Assembly (NCBI RefSeq): GCF_001949145.1
Contig: NW_019091507.1
Coordinates: forward strand, 312,039 to 376,038
Origin: Acanthaster planci
Taxonomy: Eukaryota > Echinodermata > Asteroidea > Valvatida > Acanthasteridae
Length of the DNA stretch: 64,000 nucleotides
Direction of reading: 5' to 3'
The notes beneath the pieces were generated by a model. It was not told the origin of the DNA. It did no database searches and saw nothing but the letters and a program-made list of their open reading frames with translations. The position numbers and the translations under genes are program-made. Positions 61,073 through 64,000 of this stretch are shown here, in pieces. Within the stretch, counting starts at the first letter, position 1, and every line of letters begins with the position of its first letter.

Positions 61073-61890
61073 TTTTCTTTTTTCTCAAACGGTTGTGGTT
61101 TCCTGTCTTGTAACTGGTCTATTAAATGTATATCTAATGCATCGTTAATGAGTGACAAGCCAAACTTATGGTAAGAATGTTACTTATTATCTACATCGTA
61201 TTATAATAAACCCAGTTGCACAAAATTTGAAACGAATTCTGAAAAGGTGTTTTTACCAAAGTAAACACGATCAGAGTTTGAAAGACAATACGTCCACAGT
61301 CTTTCCCATTTTAAAACAATTTCTCCAGTTTATCCAAACAAATGAAAAAGTGCCGTTATTATTAATTTAAGACCCGATAAAAACGTCGTTAGTATTTTCA
61401 AGTTATTGCGAATTGAATATTTTGCACGAGAATCATTTGTCTGTATTAGTGCGAGTATACGTTTAGGTGCGTTGATAGTTTATGTCCAGTACATGTACAT
61501 GAACGCGGACATGAACACACATACAGAGAGCCAAAATTAAAATTGATCAGACCAACAAAGGACAATTTGCAATAGTTTAAACATAACATGCTAACCTTTT
61601 CCAAACACTCTTTCAATTATTAAGATATGCAGAATGTGTGGTAAAATGGAAACCAATTCAACTTTTCGAGTTTAACATACCCTTTTTTACGTTCGGAAAT
61701 ATGACGTATTTTTCACTCCATTTCCTCCCAAATGTCGCTTATGATAAACAAAAAACTCATCACAAAAAGGAAATCTGAAGCCTGATTATATTTTCCTGGA
61801 AAAAATTCAGCAAACTTTTACAAAACGCGGAAGATCTCCGCAGATGAATTTGATGTAGTCGTATGCAGGCTGGCGTCACCATTTTAACAA
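61073..61890. other. AT-rich intergenic, nothing recognised
   Basis: No exon or repeat was recognised apart from a GTACATGTAC palindrome near 61490-61500. Confidence 0.5.
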
Positions 61891-61904
61891 GCAACACTGA
61901 CCAC

Positions 61905-62016
61905 AACTTTGCCGAATTTTGGCGCATGCTTTACTGAAGCTTTTCATGTCACTTCAAAAGGCCAAGAGCAAACGGAATGCCCTGAAGAAGTTACCCTCTT
62001 CACCCGGGGCGCGTAT
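61905..62016 (+). pseudogene. P450 first-exon fragment, opposite orientation
   Basis: The plus strand encodes HALLKLFMSLQKAKSKRNAL followed by KKLPSSPGA. This matches the anchor end and proline hinge of gene B (WALLKFLVSLWKAISTRNAL then KKLPSPPGA) with about two thirds identity. Homology stops right after the hinge: the next residues (RMISMEPT) no longer match, and no later P450 exon was seen to the window end. There is no good ATG in the expected place. It is a truncated, inverted copy head-to-head with gene B. The residual open frame to 62119 is probably chance. Confidence 0.8.
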
Positions 62017-62119
62017 GATCTCGATGGAGCCGACAGTTTCGAGAGAGGGTGCCCTCTGTGTCGTGCTTTATTCGCATTCTGCCAAAGGCTTTAAAGAATG
62101 GTTATATAATAAGGCATAA

Positions 62120-64000
62120 GGGTATTACATTTACCCGGGGTTTGGCAGCAGATATGTGGGTTGGTTGGGAGTACTCCCAGCATGAAATCCTCTGTCTCAA
62201 GTTGGATTCCTCTCCGTTGATTTTACAACTCTTTTTTAAAACTTGTATATAACGTTTTCTGATCAATTTTTAGTTGTCTCAAACTTGATTTGTTTGTATT
62301 TTGTTAAAAATAAATAATGTTGTCCATCCGAGGAAAGAAGTGTCGGAACGATGTCCGACGTCGCCTGCCCCAAAACCCACAGTAAAGTGATCGAGTGCGC
62401 GTGCGCTAACTCTCAACTAAGTGGTGCACCGGCATGGGAGTGAACATCATCAGCGACAAGCGTTTTCTTGCACGCGTTCTGCGTGTACGCAAAGACCATA
62501 CATGCTGGAGTGAAGTAGTTACGCGTACTCAGCGTGCTCTCCACCAAACGCGCATATTTTTGCGCGTCTCATGGCGCGCCTAAGCGGTGAGTACCAAAAA
62601 AAAAAAAGCCCTAGCTCTCTTGTTCGCTCGGAGTGGATTGTGCAATGAGCCAGATCGTGAGCCAGTAGCTCCCGAGTTTGCACTTGGCCGTGTTCATAGT
62701 TTTCTACAGAAATTATTCTTTTTGGCTAAAAGCAAAAATAGCGAATGTCAAGTAACTGCCTTCGGCCATAAAAATACAAAATTTATGGGTGAGGTGTTAT
62801 AATATCAAATACTCACCAATACTAAATATGCCAAATGTTTTTCCTTCAATACAGTGTTTCCTCTTGTTTTTAGACTTCTGATGATTTTCAATTCCAGTTC
62901 TACAGGTTATGGGCTTTGTTTGGAACATATTTGACCATGTTGGGCATTATTAAGATATGTATTATATACTACGATAGAATTTAAGATTGCACTATGCAAT
63001 GTCTGGATAGTGATGTAACTTTAAACGGGCAAATGTTAAGTGCACGCACATTCACTAAAATTTATGATTTTGACCGTAGTGGGGTAAATGAGCCATAATT
63101 GGCATAAGGTAGTGTACCATATTCACAATAACATGTTTTCGATGGTGGTCCCTTATTTTCCCAATCTTATTAATGGTGCATAGGCCAGTACCGCAATAAC
63201 TGAGTTTTGTGTCTTCACAAAGAGATGCAACCATGCGACCTCGCCGTACCACAACGCACACCAGCGTGCTTCAGCGTGCCCTTAACTTCCACAAAACGTG
63301 CCCATAACTTACTCGAAGTACGCCAGCGTAGTCACCAAATTTGTCATACGTCGGCACACGCTAGCTGGCTAAATCGTCAAGGTGTGACAGTTGATGTGAC
63401 AGTTGATAACAGTTCTTGTAGTTTTAGAAGGCGGCTTGCTGGTCTGCACTGAGGGCCCTCCTGTATGCTTTTTGTCTATCTTGGTCTTCATTCATACTGT
63501 AACGTCTCTCTTGGGGTAGGGAGTCGTTATCATAAAAGAGTGAGAGTCATTGGACTGACTTATACACACACTACTGTTTTATTCCGAAGAATTATTCACA
63601 TCTTCAACATATTTACAATGAACAACTGCTACTAGTAAGGCTGGATATTACTCAAGTACTGCTCGTCCTAATCTGAGCCATTTATTCGGGAGTGACACTG
63701 ATAGAGAGGTTGTTCATATCGGCGCTATACACACACGAAAGGTCAGGGAGTTGTTCCTTCAAAACTGCCCGTTCGGGAATATTCAGTGCTGATCGATAGA
63801 GCTGGTCACTTTATATAGACTTTTGGGGCCGCGTCTTAGCCAATGGGAGCACTGGATTAGGGTGGCTATGAATAATTCATACTGTAGAAAGTCTATGGAA
63901 GAAAAGTCTATGGGGATTTTGTACACATTTGGTTCTCACTGACTTATGGAGAGCGATAAGGTCCGAGACGTTTGGGAGCGGGAAGGTGAAAGGCTGTTCA
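62120..64000. other. No gene recognised; CpG-richer patch at 62340-62600
   Basis: A patch with many GCGC and CGCG words (62390-62590) stands out from the AT-rich surroundings and could be a promoter or first exon of a gene beyond the window, or a repeat. The last 530 bases have no recognised feature beyond a short AAAGTCTATGG duplication near 63890. Confidence 0.4.

Noticed and set aside
63480-64000. LTR of a retroelement starting TGTAACG
   Set aside because: No partner LTR, primer-binding site or polyprotein is visible within the window.

Overview
This window is animal nuclear DNA. The genes are split into many exons with GT-AG introns, intergenic space is wide, and short interspersed repeats and foldback elements are common. 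It contains one 684-base assembly gap. The frequent palindromes TACATGTA and TAGGCCTA, together with the gene types, suggest a marine deuterostome, most likely an echinoderm such as a sea star. That placement is inference, and no species can be named from the sequence.

Layout. 1-8.8 kb: no confident gene; it holds the gap, GCATGC/AGCATTC-rich repeat patches and a doubtful minus-strand first exon near 6.5 kb. 8.8-29.6 kb: one large plus-strand gene that I could assemble into 30 phase-compatible exons, about 1,328 residues, rich in coiled-coil and low-complexity charged sequence; I do not recognise its family. 29.6-34.9 kb: no confident gene. 34.9-43.0 kb: a complete six-exon minus-strand flavin amine oxidase of the spermine/polyamine oxidase type (542 residues). 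43-48.6 kb: repeats, comprising a 1.6-kb inverted-repeat element, a 21-bp tandem array and a tRNA-derived SINE. 48.6-59.6 kb: two tandem minus-strand CYP4-like cytochrome P450 genes (513 residues each) with identical exon lengths of 600/219/260/463 nt and related 3' flanks. 61.9 kb: a broken piece of a P450 first exon in the opposite orientation. The rest, to 64 kb, holds no recognised gene.

The amine oxidase and P450s are metabolic enzymes (polyamine oxidation; probably fatty-acid or xenobiotic hydroxylation at the ER), but nothing suggests that they work as a unit with each other or with the coiled-coil gene.

The clearest new material is the mobile-element record. A short palindromic element ('CGGGCG' family, about 150-165 bp) occurs three times. 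Two of the copies can be compared with related sequence lacking the insert, which shows that they arrived after the duplications that hold them. The coiled-coil gene is the best candidate for an undescribed protein. I found no sign of a multi-gene system such as a biosynthetic cluster or a defence island.
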